This document shows positions 1 through 6,336 of a stretch of 9,849 nt of DNA, piece by piece; position 1 is the first letter of the stretch; every line of letters starts with the position of its first letter. The stretch is from Thermoplasmatota archaeon (GTDB lineage Archaea; Thermoplasmatota; E2; DHVEG-1). A program made the position numbers and the translations under genes. The DNA lies in NCBI GenBank assembly GCA_022866015.1, contig JALHTX010000016.1, forward strand, positions 1 to 9,849, written 5' to 3'. The notes under the pieces are model-generated. The model searched no databases, was not told the DNA's origin, and saw only the letters and a program-made list of their open reading frames with translations.

Positions 1-391
1 CAATAAGATATGGGATAAAACCTTTGGAGGAATAGATAATGACAGTGGTATTTCGGTTCAGCAGACCAGTGATGGAGGATACATCATTACAGGTAGTACA
101 TATTCCTTTGGTGCTGGTAAAGGTGATGTTTGGTTGATTAAAACAAATTCAGATGGTAACGAACAATGGAATAAAACATTTGGAGGAACAGAATTGGATG
201 CGGGTTATTCTGTTAAACAGACTAATGATGGTGGATATATAATTACTGGATATACCTATTCCTTTGGTGCTGGTTTCACCGATGTTTTGTTGATTAAGGT
301 TGATAATCAAGGTAAACTAAAAACAATATCATCAGGTAATATGTCATTTGATAAACTTACTCAACATATTCTTTCTTTGAAAAAATACTAA
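1..391 (+). CDS. C-terminal end of a secreted 52-residue-repeat protein (beta-propeller-like), 5' truncated by the window
   Basis: The frame beginning at base 2 is open from the window edge to the TAA at 389-391, so only the last 129 residues are seen; the true start lies upstream. Two copies of a 52-residue repeat are visible (W-[DN]-K-T-F-G-G ... Q-T-[SN]-D-G-G-Y-I-I-T-G ... S-F-G-A-G ... D-V-x-L-I-K). The tryptophan codons are at 11 and 167, exactly 156 bases apart. Repeats of this sort are common in large exported archaeal proteins and are usually modelled as beta-propeller blades. The chain ends in a short non-repetitive tail without a membrane segment, so it is probably secreted or held by another domain upstream. 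No ligand or enzymatic role can be read from this part. A T-run at 435-440 may terminate the transcript. Confidence 0.85.
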   Translation, partial: NKIWDKTFGGIDNDSGISVQQTSDGGYIITGSTYSFGAGKGDVWLIKTNSDGNEQWNKTFGGTELDAGYSVKQTNDGGYIITGYTYSFGAGFTDVLLIKVDNQGKLKTISSGNMSFDKLTQHILSLKKY

Positions 392-434
392 ACCAATTAC
401 TATAATTAAAAAACTTAATTTAACCTTTTATCTA

Positions 435-440
435 TTTTTT
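435..440 (+). terminator. Oligo-T tract downstream of the repeat-protein gene
   Basis: Six consecutive T residues lie about 45 bases after the TAA at 389-391, with no other gene before the next promoter. Short U-tracts without a hairpin suffice for termination in many archaea; the assignment is positional only. Confidence 0.3.
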
Positions 441-476
441 ATTAAACATATATTAAGGAGAGTTTTATAAACAAAT
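441..476 (+). repeat. Left half of a promoter leader split by IS110 (copy 1 of a duplicated leader)
   Basis: These 36 bases match 4855-4890 ungapped at 28 of 36 positions. The other half of this leader resumes at 1737 and matches 4891-4928. Copy 1 is therefore one leader interrupted by about 1.26 kb of IS110. Confidence 0.8.
464..471 (+). promoter_or_regulatory. TATA box (TTTATAAA), now separated from its gene
   Basis: TTTATAAA is preceded by a purine-rich stretch (AAGGAGAG) that could be the TFB-recognition element. Rejoined across the IS110 insertion it would sit about 42 bases before the ATG at 1774, the same spacing as TTTTTAAA (4878-4885) to the ATG at 4926. In the present arrangement it points into the 3' end of the oppositely oriented transposase. 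Confidence 0.6.
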
Positions 477-480
477 ACCT

Positions 481-492
481 ATGAAAAAACTT
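481..492 (+). repeat. Left subterminal inverted repeat of the IS110 element
   Basis: ATGAAAAAACTT is the reverse complement, with one mismatch, of AAGCTTTTTCAT at 1721-1732. It lies four bases inside the inferred AT core. Confidence 0.6.
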
Positions 493-505
493 CTGTATAT
501 TAATC

Positions 506-1522
506 TTAGTTGGTATACTTAAACGTTTCATTCTTCATAAGCATATGCCACATACAGGTAAGCATCTTTCTGCTTGCTGCAACAGTTGCTTTGTTGTTAC
601 CTTTTTTGTTTTTAACTCTGTAATATAGCTTTGTTATTGGACTATCTGGGCATCGTCTGATATGAATATGTACACATTGGTTAAGTATCCACTTTAGATT
701 CTGGTTACACTCTTTAAGTATTCTTCCATGGTACATATGATTTCCTGATTGGATTGTCCGTGGTGCCAATCCTGCATAGTTACACAGTTTCTTTGGGTTC
801 GGGAATCTTGTTATATCTCCAGTTTCTGTAATTATGACCATTGCTCCGTAATAGCTGATACCGATGATGCTTGTGAGAAGCATTGCCTGCTTGTTATCTT
901 TACATAGATCCTCTATTTTCTTTGTTGTCTTCTTGTTTTCTTTCAGTAGTGATTCAACAATGTTAAGATGGCTTTCTAGATTGTATTTTTCAGAATCTCT
1001 GAGATTAAGTTCTCTGAGAAATCTCATTCCTTTCATACCAAACACATCCGTATACCTGTGTTTTATACCGTTTCTCAGTAGTATCGCATGTATTTTGTTC
1101 TTATGTCTTGTTATTTCTTTTCTCAGGGACATGCTATGTCTGAGGATGTTTCTAAGCTCCATCACTTCTTTTGGTGGTACGTAGGCTGTAGCTATGAACC
1201 CTGTACGTAGACAGTGAGCAATGCTCTTTGCATCCAGTTTATCTGTTTTTATCTTTGATTCCGCTATCACTTTTGTTCTTCTTGCATTAACCAGTGTTGT
1301 ATCTATTCCCAAAGAGTCTAATGCTTCATATACATGATACCATGTGCATGTTGACTCTATAGCTGCTTTGATTTTTTGAGCTTTTAAGCTTTCTACAAAT
1401 CTTGTTATCCCAGATACGTCACTACTAAATTTCTGTTCCAGTAGAATGTTTCCTTTCTCATCCATTGCAGCTGCTTGAATAAAGTTTTTATGTATATTCA
1501 TTCCTACATATGTTGTACGCAT
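506..1522 (-). CDS. IS110-family transposase (DEDD recombinase), first catalytic Asp replaced by Asn
   Basis: The 338-residue protein has the two-domain layout and normal length of IS110 recombinases, which use a RuvC-like DEDD domain and a C-terminal serine-bearing Tnp_20 domain, with a bridge RNA choosing target and donor. Seen: N-terminal V-G-M-N-I-H-K where the family has G-[IM]-D-[IV]-H; E56 in A-I-E-S-T; D94 and D97 in K-T-D-K-L-D-A; a central helical linker; then L-T-S-I-I-G-I, the G-D-I-T-R-F-P stretch, N-Y-A-G-L-A-P and S259 in I-Q-S-G-N, the expected nucleophilic serine. The ATG at 1522-1520 is preceded by AGGAGGTAAA (1541-1532), with a rather long spacer. The codon for residue 9 is AAT, one transition from the expected GAT, so the frame is intact but the RuvC-like site may be weakened or dead. 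S259 is by family alignment, not proof. Confidence 0.93.
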   Translation of the reverse strand: MRTTYVGMNIHKNFIQAAAMDEKGNILLEQKFSSDVSGITRFVESLKAQKIKAAIESTCTWYHVYEALDSLGIDTTLVNARRTKVIAESKIKTDKLDAKSIAHCLRTGFIATAYVPPKEVMELRNILRHSMSLRKEITRHKNKIHAILLRNGIKHRYTDVFGMKGMRFLRELNLRDSEKYNLESHLNIVESLLKENKKTTKKIEDLCKDNKQAMLLTSIIGISYYGAMVIITETGDITRFPNPKKLCNYAGLAPRTIQSGNHMYHGRILKECNQNLKWILNQCVHIHIRRCPDSPITKLYYRVKNKKGNNKATVAASRKMLTCMWHMLMKNETFKYTN

Positions 1523-1563
1523 TATGGGGTTTTACCTCCTTGATTGCGTATATATGGGCAAAT

Positions 1564-1712
1564 TAACGACATGTATCTATTCGTGCTCAAAGGCACATAT
1601 TGACTAGTCGTTATGAAGGGCGCCCAATTAGTTGTACGGTCTCTTTTTAGACCATATTTGTTGCGGGCTGCCCTGTGCCCCTTTGTCAATTGTTTTTAGT
1701 ATTGGCAAAGGG
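1564..1712 (-). ncRNA. Candidate IS110 bridge RNA (5' stem-loop, target loop, donor loop)
   Basis: On the transposase strand the 5' non-coding end can form three consecutive stem-loops before the start codon. Stem 1: CAAAGGG/CCCTTTG (1706-1712 with 1679-1685), continued by a 4-bp CAAT/ATTG inner helix. Stem 2: AGGGC+GCCC (1617-1625) with GGGC-T-GCCCT (1665-1674), an internal loop, and an apical GGTCT/AGACC hairpin (1638-1653). Stem 3: TAACGAC/GTCGTTA (1564-1570 with 1607-1613), an internal loop, and an apical GTGC/GCAC hairpin (1583-1596). Bridge RNAs of this family have a 5' stem-loop and two loops whose internal-loop arms are the guides. The stem 2 arms are 1664-1654 (GCAACAAATAT) and 1637-1626 (GTACAACTAATT); the first equals the left flank and the second is complementary to the right flank. 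Stem 3 matches the element ends only weakly. Function is inferred. Confidence 0.65.
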
Positions 1713-1719
1713 TTTAAAA
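1713..1719 (+). promoter_or_regulatory. TATA-like box at the IS110 edge pointing outward
   Basis: TTTAAAA, preceded by CAAAGGG, reads toward the amidotransferase-like gene 55 bases downstream. Initiation 25 or so bases on would fall near the element edge and keep the ribosome site at 1761-1768. It could replace the lost native promoter; the sequence alone does not show use. Confidence 0.3.
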
Positions 1720-1720
1720 G

Positions 1721-1732
1721 AAGCTTTTTCAT
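1721..1732 (-). repeat. Right subterminal inverted repeat of the IS110 element
   Basis: AAGCTTTTTCAT pairs with 481-492 at 11 of 12 positions, three bases inside the AT core at 1736-1737. Confidence 0.6.
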
Positions 1733-1736
1733 GTCA

Positions 1737-1776
1737 TTAGTTGTTTTGAAATAATGTTTTGAGGGAGGAAAAAATG
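1737..1776 (+). repeat. Right half of the split leader, with ribosome site and start codon
   Basis: The sequence from TTGTTTTGAAAT through GAGGGAGG to the ATG parallels 4893-4928 (TTGTTTTTGAAAT ... GAGGGAAG ... ATG) with one missing T, one extra A and a few substitutions. The ribosome site GAGGGAGG (1761-1768) is five bases before the ATG at 1774 and decides that start over the in-frame TTG at 1759, which overlaps the ribosome site. Confidence 0.75.
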
Positions 1777-3117
1777 GTTAGTAATAAAAGTGAAATAAAT
1801 CACGGGAAATTAAAAAATAAAATCATAAAGGTTGCTAGACTTGATGATTATTGGATGACACCTTGGAGCGATGGAGCTTTTAATCGTCTTGAAAAATGTG
1901 AATGGACAGTTAATAATACTATCTATAAATTCAAGGTTACTGGAATTTCTAACAATGATATTGAAAAAGGTAATCTAAAGAAATATAATGTTCTAATAAT
2001 TGGAGGAACAGATCAATTTGCAAATCTTGGCTTGTGGAAGATATACAATCCCAAAAGATATAATACTTGGACAAAAAATGTAAAAGATTTCATCAAAAAT
2101 GGTGGAGGTTATATTGGTCATTGCGCAGGTACTTTTTGTATGTGTAAATTAAATGATAAACCAAAATCATTTATTGAAAAATTAATTAATGAAGCATCAT
2201 TAAATATTACAGATACCAAAGTATCAACAAGAACAGCATTACCTCTACTAAATCAATTAATTAAAGGACGTTCACCTGAGGATCTTGGAAATGCTGTTTA
2301 TGTCATATACAGTGGTCTTAATGATGAAAATCCAACTCATGAACAAATAGGAGGAGGTCCGATTAAATTCGTGATAAATAAGGATATTAATCATCCAATA
2401 ATTAAAGGATATAATAAAGAGAATATTGAAATAAATTGGGCAGGTGGTCCAGGTCTTATACCCGGTAAAAAAGCCAAAACAATTTTATTTTATCCTAAAG
2501 AAAAAATCTGCGAACTGTTTCCTGTGAAACAATGGGAGTATATTGGTATTGGAAATGGAGGTCAAATAGGTAAATGGGGAGGATTAGCAATATCTGTGTT
2601 ACAGCAGTTTAATAATGATACAAAATTGAGGGGCATTTTATCTAAATCACTACAGGATCTGATAAAAGGAAAAATTTCTGATGAAGAATTAATGAAATCA
2701 ATATATGAAAATGCAAAAAATGATGATGAGGCTAGAGATGTTATGAGGAAACTTTACAAGGGTCTAGCAAAAGCAACTGACTGGAAAAGACTGAGTGAAA
2801 ATTTTAACATTGATTTACATGAAATGAGTGTTATGGTGACAGAGACATATGGGGATGGAAGAATTTCTCTATTTGGTGCGCACCCTGAGCATAAGATATG
2901 GAAAGGGGGGAAAATCGTTGAGGAAAATGAAACAAAGAATAATTGTCTCTGGGATTCATTACACCGATGGGTTGATTATGAATATTATGAGGATGATGAA
3001 GGGGAAAGTAGACCATATTATTGGTTTCTATGCAGAGAAGTAGCATGGGCAGCAGGATTAAATGAAGATGAACTTCCACCTGTATCCCAAGAAAAAATTA
3101 CTATATGTAAGACATGA
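1774..3117 (+). CDS. Class I glutamine-amidotransferase-like protein (BPL_N-type Cys-His-Glu hydrolase fold)
   Basis: The 447-residue cytoplasmic protein shows the nucleophile elbow G-G-G-Y-I-G-H-C-A-G-T-F with Cys117 and, near the C-terminus, F-G-A-H-P-E-H with His370 and Glu372, giving a plausible Cys-His-Glu triad. The Rossmann-like strand Y-N-V-L-I-I-G-G-T lies at 71-79 and W-A-G-G-P-G at 222-227. Cys in G-G-x-Y-x-G-x-C-A-G is the signature of the biotin-protein-ligase N-terminal-like (BPL_N) group of GATase1-like proteins, mostly of unknown substrate. A Lys/Glu-rich helical stretch (about 285-350) interrupts the core before the His-Glu motif, and a tail follows rich in Asp, Glu and aromatic residues. 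No signal peptide or synthetase domain is present, so the substrate is unknown. The start is ATG 1774 after GAGGGAGG. IS110 has separated the gene from its TATA box, so expression may be reduced. Confidence 0.75.
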   Translation: MVSNKSEINHGKLKNKIIKVARLDDYWMTPWSDGAFNRLEKCEWTVNNTIYKFKVTGISNNDIEKGNLKKYNVLIIGGTDQFANLGLWKIYNPKRYNTWTKNVKDFIKNGGGYIGHCAGTFCMCKLNDKPKSFIEKLINEASLNITDTKVSTRTALPLLNQLIKGRSPEDLGNAVYVIYSGLNDENPTHEQIGGGPIKFVINKDINHPIIKGYNKENIEINWAGGPGLIPGKKAKTILFYPKEKICELFPVKQWEYIGIGNGGQIGKWGGLAISVLQQFNNDTKLRGILSKSLQDLIKGKISDEELMKSIYENAKNDDEARDVMRKLYKGLAKATDWKRLSENFNIDLHEMSVMVTETYGDGRISLFGAHPEHKIWKGGKIVEENETKNNCLWDSLHRWVDYEYYEDDEGESRPYYWFLCREVAWAAGLNEDELPPVSQEKITICKT

Positions 3118-3348
3118 TAAACTATCAGAGGATGATTTAAAAAAACCGGTAAAAATAAAATAGTAATTTGAAAAAAATTGGTCTAATCTACAAAACTAAT
3201 AAAATAAAAACGAAATTGAGATTATTGATCTCTCCTTTATGTGTCATATTGATGACCAAACTAAAAACAAAAGAAAGAATTCATATTTTATAGATACGAA
3301 TTGAGTAATAGTAGTAATATTTAAAAAATAATAATATATAATTAATTT
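3118..3348. other. AT-rich intergenic spacer
   Basis: No coding frame with a credible start is seen in these 231 bases. Two small perfect 5-bp stems occur, GAGAT/ATCTC (3218-3232) and GTCAT/ATGAC (3243-3256), too short to call a terminator. The last 30 bases hold the promoter of the next gene. Confidence 0.5.
3320..3327 (+). promoter_or_regulatory. TATA-like box of the surface-protein gene, probable leaderless transcript
   Basis: TTTAAAAA is centred about 25 bases before the GTG at 3349, the usual archaeal TATA-to-start distance, and no GGAGG lies between. Transcription would therefore start at or next to the start codon. Confidence 0.5.
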
Positions 3349-4692
3349 GTGAAAAAGGGAGGAATCATCTTTGCAATTATTATTATTTTCATATTGTCTT
3401 TAGTAGTATCTGGAATAGAGACCATCAAAAATGAATTACCAAAACCAAAGTTTGACCCCCTATATGATTTTAGATTTGATAATGAAAGTTCTACAAAAAC
3501 TTTCACTAGAATAAAAGCAAAATTAAATATTTCAAATGAAGATAATTTAGCAATCAATATCTCATATAATAATTCAAGATGCGATGTTTATTATAACAAC
3601 CAAATTATTGGTAAAATATCTCTATTTCTAAATGACAATGATGGTATTAAATATTTTAAAGGAAAAACGGATACTACTAAATCACCAAAAAAAATTTTTA
3701 AAATAATAAAAGGTAAAGAGAAACAGAATTTTTCAATTTTTTTCCAACTTTTAAATGAAAATTTATCAAAAATGTTTTATAATCATACTATGAAAAATAA
3801 TGAGCATGGTAAAATAAAATTCATATTGAATTTTACTGTGAAAATTCGTTTTCCATTAGATGTTGAAGTTCCGATTAATAGAAATACAACGATTAAAATA
3901 GAAAAAGAGATAGAAACTGATTTTCTAGAAAAACTTGAACAAATGATATATAATAAATCTTTAAATGAAACATCACCTGTTATTTATCCTTTGAAAAATT
4001 CAACTTTTATCTCTATGATGAAAAAAAGCGAAAGTAATGTCATCCAGTTTAATTATACAACACGTCGATTAAAAAAGATAAAACCTTTTTTAGACTTGTA
4101 CATTGGAGATGATTTGTATTGGATAACAAATACCCAGCCATTAAATATTAGAATTGGTCAAGAAATGATTTTATATGGAAAACCAGTGGAACTCTCCTTA
4201 TTTAATAAATTAATTTTTCCATTAAAATGTAATATTTCTCTAAATAATATATTGTTTGGTAATTGTACTATTCAATCCGTTGAAAGGAGATATAGCCGAA
4301 CAGATCCCCAAAGAATTGAAGTATCATTATTAATTGATGGAGACAATTTTGGAGAATGGATTTATTCACACATAAGAAACAGTGAAACAACAATTGTTAA
4401 TATCTCGTTTCATAGTGAAAAACTCGATAATCTTATCACTAATCATCCCTTTATTCATTCATTAATACCAAAATATGGAGAAAATTACACTGTAGGAACT
4501 TTTAATTTTACGTTATCTCAATTAATTGGTCAGATAGAGCTTCATGAAATCTCTTTTGATTTAAGTAATATTGAAAAAGATTTGTCAAATTATCAACTTT
4601 TAATAATAGTAATAATTATCAATACAATTATTGTAGTGGTTATTCTGTATTTTGCTTTTTGGAAAAAAGAAAAATATTTAATTTTCAGATAA
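3349..4692 (+). CDS. Sequon-rich surface protein with N- and C-terminal membrane segments, function unknown
   Basis: The 447-residue protein is not recognised. It opens with a signal-anchor-like segment (Lys-Lys then a hydrophobic run, about residues 4-22) and ends with a second hydrophobic helix (about 417-437) followed by a short Lys/Arg-rich tail, so the roughly 390-residue middle is probably outside the cell and held at the C-terminus. That region has about 18 N-x-S/T sequons spread along its length, consistent with heavy N-glycosylation of an archaeal envelope protein. Only a few cysteines are present and no catalytic motif was found. The GTG start at 3349 is favoured because it sits directly ahead of the signal segment and one TATA distance below TTTAAAAA. 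The gene is as AT-rich as its left neighbour and appears to be native chromosome. Confidence 0.7.
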   Translation: MKKGGIIFAIIIIFILSLVVSGIETIKNELPKPKFDPLYDFRFDNESSTKTFTRIKAKLNISNEDNLAINISYNNSRCDVYYNNQIIGKISLFLNDNDGIKYFKGKTDTTKSPKKIFKIIKGKEKQNFSIFFQLLNENLSKMFYNHTMKNNEHGKIKFILNFTVKIRFPLDVEVPINRNTTIKIEKEIETDFLEKLEQMIYNKSLNETSPVIYPLKNSTFISMMKKSESNVIQFNYTTRRLKKIKPFLDLYIGDDLYWITNTQPLNIRIGQEMILYGKPVELSLFNKLIFPLKCNISLNNILFGNCTIQSVERRYSRTDPQRIEVSLLIDGDNFGEWIYSHIRNSETTIVNISFHSEKLDNLITNHPFIHSLIPKYGENYTVGTFNFTLSQLIGQIELHEISFDLSNIEKDLSNYQLLIIVIIINTIIVVVILYFAFWKKEKYLIFR

Positions 4693-4854
4693 TGGAGAAA
4701 AGAATAATTTTTTACTAGTAAATTCATGTTCCCTTCCCGATAGAAGCATAATTTTTTTCACCTGTTGAATAAGATATGATAATGGCTAAGAAGTGTGTTT
4801 GTTATCTTATACCACCTTCCATTATAGGAGTAAAACACCCTTACTAATCATATT

Positions 4855-4928
4855 AATAAACAATTTTTAAGGTGAAGTTTTTAAACAAATAATTGTTTTT
4901 GAAATTGTAATTTGAGGGAAGAAAAATG
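4855..4928 (+). repeat. Uninterrupted promoter leader (copy 2): TATA, spacer, ribosome site, ATG
   Basis: It matches 441-476 (28 of 36) and then 1737-1776 across the IS110 insertion. It contains TTTTTAAA (4878-4885), a T-rich spacer, GAGGGAAG (4914-4921) and ATG (4926-4928). Conservation of box, spacing and ribosome site suggests a duplicated gene start rather than a random repeat. Confidence 0.75.
4878..4885 (+). promoter_or_regulatory. TATA-like box in the intact leader copy
   Basis: TTTTTAAA is preceded by AAGGTGAAG, equivalent to AAGGAGAG before the box at 464. It is about 40 bases before the orphan ATG at 4926. Confidence 0.5.
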
Positions 4929-4970
4929 AATAAAATAGCATTTATGTATTTATATGTACATTTTATATGA
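4926..4970 (+). pseudogene. 14-codon ORF behind a full leader, probable remnant of a lost gene
   Basis: The ATG at 4926 has a good ribosome site (GAGGGAAG, 4914-4921) and is placed exactly like the ATG of the gene at 1774, but the frame closes at TGA 4968-4970 after MNKIAFMYLYVHFI. A complete promoter and ribosome site for 14 codons suggests that the downstream gene was deleted or displaced when the SIR2 block arrived. It could instead be a small leader peptide; nothing in the sequence decides this. Confidence 0.35.
4961..4968 (+). promoter_or_regulatory. TATA-like box upstream of the SIR2-like gene
   Basis: TTTTATAT lies about 52 bases before the TTG at 5020, allowing a short leader that includes GGGAGGT at 5007-5013. 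Positional inference. Confidence 0.35.
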
Positions 4971-5019
4971 AATACTATTAGGATTTCCTTATCGAATACT
5001 TTCATAGGGAGGTATCATA

Positions 5020-6261
5020 TTGAATAATTCTGAGATTGCTACTAAATATCTTAAATCTGGACTTCTCACCAATACGACTTGTTGGATTTTAGGAGCAGGT
5101 GCGTCTTATGATTGTGGAGGTGGTGATTCTTTTGCAATACCACTTACTAATGATCTTGTAATAGATAAAGACAACTTAACACAAAAAGTTATTGAGCTTG
5201 TTGATACAGGAAAGCTTAGACTCAATGCGGACGAGCTTGCCGGAATTTCAAATTTCCGTTCCTTGCCCTCCCCACATGTCATTGAAGGTATAAGATATTT
5301 AATGGCTCAAGGACTTTTAAAGAGTGAGTCTATTAAGCAAGCTTTAGGAAGTAATTTAGAAATTACATTGCAAATGATTCGTGATCTTACCATTCATAAA
5401 AATCCCTCAATTGCAAATATTGCTGTTGAATGTTTCCAAGATATTGTCCGATGCATTGCTACAACAATAAGTTGGGCGCAAATGCAATCGCTTTCATTTA
5501 TGGATCAAACGGGAAGGGTTTCTCTTTCTTACCAAGCGAATAATTATATATGGTTATCCACGATGGCATGCCATTTTCCCAACTGGTCAATTCTTACACT
5601 TAATTATGATGAGCTTTTAGACCTTGGATTCCGGATTTTATTACGGATGAATCCTCCACCTGTTCAGTATATTGCATGGAAAAGTATATGTGATAATTTC
5701 ATTTATGCAAATAGTAATCATTTAAAAATAGAATTTGACCATGGCGTATATTTAAAATTGCATGGAACACTTGACATTTATGAATGCCGCAATCCTGATT
5801 GTGGAACTAGTCGACGTTTATATCGCAGTAATTCTGATGATGCCATTATTAGCGTTTGGCTTCAAGATAAACGTCCACCTTGCCCTGATTGTGGGATGGA
5901 GGGCGGCGAATTTATTGTTCCACCTGGCAGAAATAAATCACTAAATGAAAGAGCATTTGATTCAATTGTAGTTGAGCATGCTTACACTGCACTACGTCAA
6001 GCAGACCAATTAATTCTAATTGGTTATAGCTTTCCGGAGTATGACTTTGATATAGTTGAACTACTTAAAAGAGCGTTAATAGGTAAAGACAATATTAAAA
6101 TCGATGTAATAACTCCAGATGCATATGACATTGCTAATAGACTTTCTATGGCCATTCGGCAACCAGTCAATCCAATCAAGGAATCATTTTCGGAGTTTGG
6201 AGGACGGATGTGGCGGGAAATTAGAATAAAACCTCCACCAGATGGAATCCACTTAAGATAG
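5020..6261 (+). CDS. SIR2-like NAD-binding protein with four-Cys zinc module
   Basis: The 413-residue protein has the sirtuin landmarks in order: G-A-G-A-S (25-29) of the NAD-binding Rossmann fold; L-T-L-N-Y-D (192-197), equivalent to T-Q-N-I-D; K-L-H-G (246-249) with the general-base-like His248; Cys256, Cys261, Cys288 and Cys291 as a zinc tetrad; then I-V-P-P-G (299-303) and L-I-G-Y-S-F-P (333-339). A helical insertion (about 45-185) between the first two motifs is far longer than in housekeeping deacylases and resembles SIR2 domains of bacterial and archaeal defence proteins, which often deplete NAD. No SLOG or HerA domain is attached. The start is TTG 5020, chosen because GGGAGGT (5007-5013) lies six bases upstream and no ATG fits. 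It heads a probable operon with two small genes and faces a TIR-domain gene. NAD hydrolysis is inferred; a deacylase role is possible. Confidence 0.85.
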   Translation: MNNSEIATKYLKSGLLTNTTCWILGAGASYDCGGGDSFAIPLTNDLVIDKDNLTQKVIELVDTGKLRLNADELAGISNFRSLPSPHVIEGIRYLMAQGLLKSESIKQALGSNLEITLQMIRDLTIHKNPSIANIAVECFQDIVRCIATTISWAQMQSLSFMDQTGRVSLSYQANNYIWLSTMACHFPNWSILTLNYDELLDLGFRILLRMNPPPVQYIAWKSICDNFIYANSNHLKIEFDHGVYLKLHGTLDIYECRNPDCGTSRRLYRSNSDDAIISVWLQDKRPPCPDCGMEGGEFIVPPGRNKSLNERAFDSIVVEHAYTALRQADQLILIGYSFPEYDFDIVELLKRALIGKDNIKIDVITPDAYDIANRLSMAIRQPVNPIKESFSEFGGRMWREIRIKPPPDGIHLR

Positions 6262-6336
6262 CTACTGCTCACCTATTTCAAGAAATTAAATAAAGTACAA
6301 TAAAAATACAACTGATTACAATTTATATCAAATAAA

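Larger units (their letters stand above)
475..1737 (-). mobile_element. IS110-family insertion element, about 1.26 kb, likely AT core at each end
   Basis: Three observations fix the ends. (1) The sequence left of 476 and right of 1737 rejoins into a leader that resembles the uninterrupted copy at 4855-4928. (2) Subterminal inverted repeats ATGAAAAAACTT (481-492) and AAGCTTTTTCAT (1721-1732) agree at 11 of 12 positions and lie a few bases inside each end. (3) An AT dinucleotide is present at both junctions (475-476 and 1736-1737), as expected for a two-base recombination core. There are no long terminal repeats, normal for IS110. The layout is about 213 bases of 5' non-coding DNA, the transposase, and only about 30 bases 3' of its stop. 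Subterminal repeats are more characteristic of the IS1111 subgroup, whereas a long 5' non-coding end is the IS110-subgroup pattern, so the subgroup is left open. Confidence 0.8.
4693..5019. other. Intergenic region with an orphan leader and the SIR2 promoter
   Basis: The first 160 bases show no gene. From 4855 the region carries an intact copy of the leader split by IS110, a 14-codon ORF, and then the promoter and ribosome site of the SIR2-like gene. It marks the passage from very AT-rich DNA to a less AT-rich accessory block. Confidence 0.6.

Noticed and set aside
503..515. 13-base match (ATCTTAGTTGGTA) between the IS110 3' end and the region upstream of the TIR gene on the minus strand
   Set aside because: One or two such matches are expected by chance in 10 kb of AT-rich DNA, and neither context suggests a shared role.
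864..1184. 106-codon plus-strand frame within the IS110 gene
   Set aside because: It is the antisense shadow of the transposase, with Leu/Ser/Phe-rich low-complexity translation and no ribosome site.
2831..3079. 82-codon minus-strand and 64-codon plus-strand frames within the amidotransferase-like gene
   Set aside because: Shadows of a gene with clear motifs in its own frame; no independent start signals.
4769..4810. 8-bp inverted repeat ATAAGATA / TATCTTAT with a 26-base spacer
   Set aside because: Too short and too far apart in AT-rich DNA to call a terminator or operator.
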